Shown here: positions 62,123 to 64,000 of the stretch, one piece after another | Layout of the letters: each line of letters starts with the position of its first letter | How positions within the stretch are numbered: the first letter of the stretch is position 1 | From: Mangrovicella endophytica | GTDB lineage: Bacteria > Pseudomonadota > Alphaproteobacteria > Rhizobiales > Rhizobiaceae | Reading direction: 5' to 3' | DNA: 64,000 nt | NCBI RefSeq assembly: GCF_002893625.1 | Contig: NZ_PKMZ01000001.1 | Location: forward strand, 806,001 to 870,000 | Position numbers and translations under genes: made by a program | The notes under the pieces: model-generated | Seen by the model: only the letters and a program-made list of their open reading frames with translations | What the model was told of the DNA's origin: nothing | Database searches by the model: none

Positions 62123-64000
<1,878 letters not shown>

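Overview
The window looks like a stretch of chromosome from a high-GC alphaproteobacterium, most likely a Hyphomicrobiales (Rhizobiales) relative. The main pointers are the popZ (DUF2497)-valS pairing, a Pcm-like methyltransferase followed by a TolC gene, a B12-dependent NrdJ ribonucleotide reductase, an NnrR/NnrS module and strong GC bias at third codon positions. The genus cannot be fixed from sequence alone.

Region by region. (1) 1-6259: the end of an enoyl-CoA hydratase-like gene, denD, and decayed remnants of a four-carbon sugar-acid kinase and a hydroxypyruvate-isomerase-like gene. Next come three minus-strand genes centred on a soluble AAA+/M41 FtsH-like protease, a frameshifted tctA transporter pseudogene, and an intact DUF1858-DUF6522 pair. 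(2) 6260-18521: a complete nitrous oxide reduction locus, nosRZDFYLX, with pseudoazurin, an NnrR-type CRP/FNR regulator and nnrS. Four TTG-N8-CAA sites lie in its control regions and suggest one NO/anoxia regulon. (3) 18522-33347: about 1.2 kb of gene-poor DNA, then a probable defence island. It holds a 5-methylcytosine methyltransferase with an unusual N-terminal domain, a 1905-residue DUF4011/SF1-helicase/nuclease/DUF3320 protein, a small ORF, a PD-(D/E)XK-like protein, and a convergent 1317-residue SMC/RecF-like ATPase with a tail resembling an S24/LexA fold. (4) 33589-64000: mostly core genes. These include nrdJ behind two NrdR-like boxes, a Slam-type outer-membrane protein with its candidate surface lipoprotein, ohr/ohrR, gpt, doxX, a CinA-type gene, wrbA, ade, ilvA, a hydrolase/OCD/GNAT/sseA/alaX/cysK run, a MATE pump, mpg, a Pcm-like gene, tolC, popZ and the 5' part of valS. 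tRNA-Leu(TAA), tRNA-Asn(GTT) and tRNA-Cys(GCA) lie between them.

How the parts fit. NosR, DFY, L and X mature and power NosZ. Pseudoazurin is a likely electron carrier, NnrR the likely switch and NnrS a partner in NO tolerance. The restriction-like genes around 19.8-33.3 kb form a coherent accessory block whose members combine modification, helicase, nuclease and ATPase activities; a phage-defence role is inferred, not shown. The left end shows active gene decay on both sides of the AAA protease genes.
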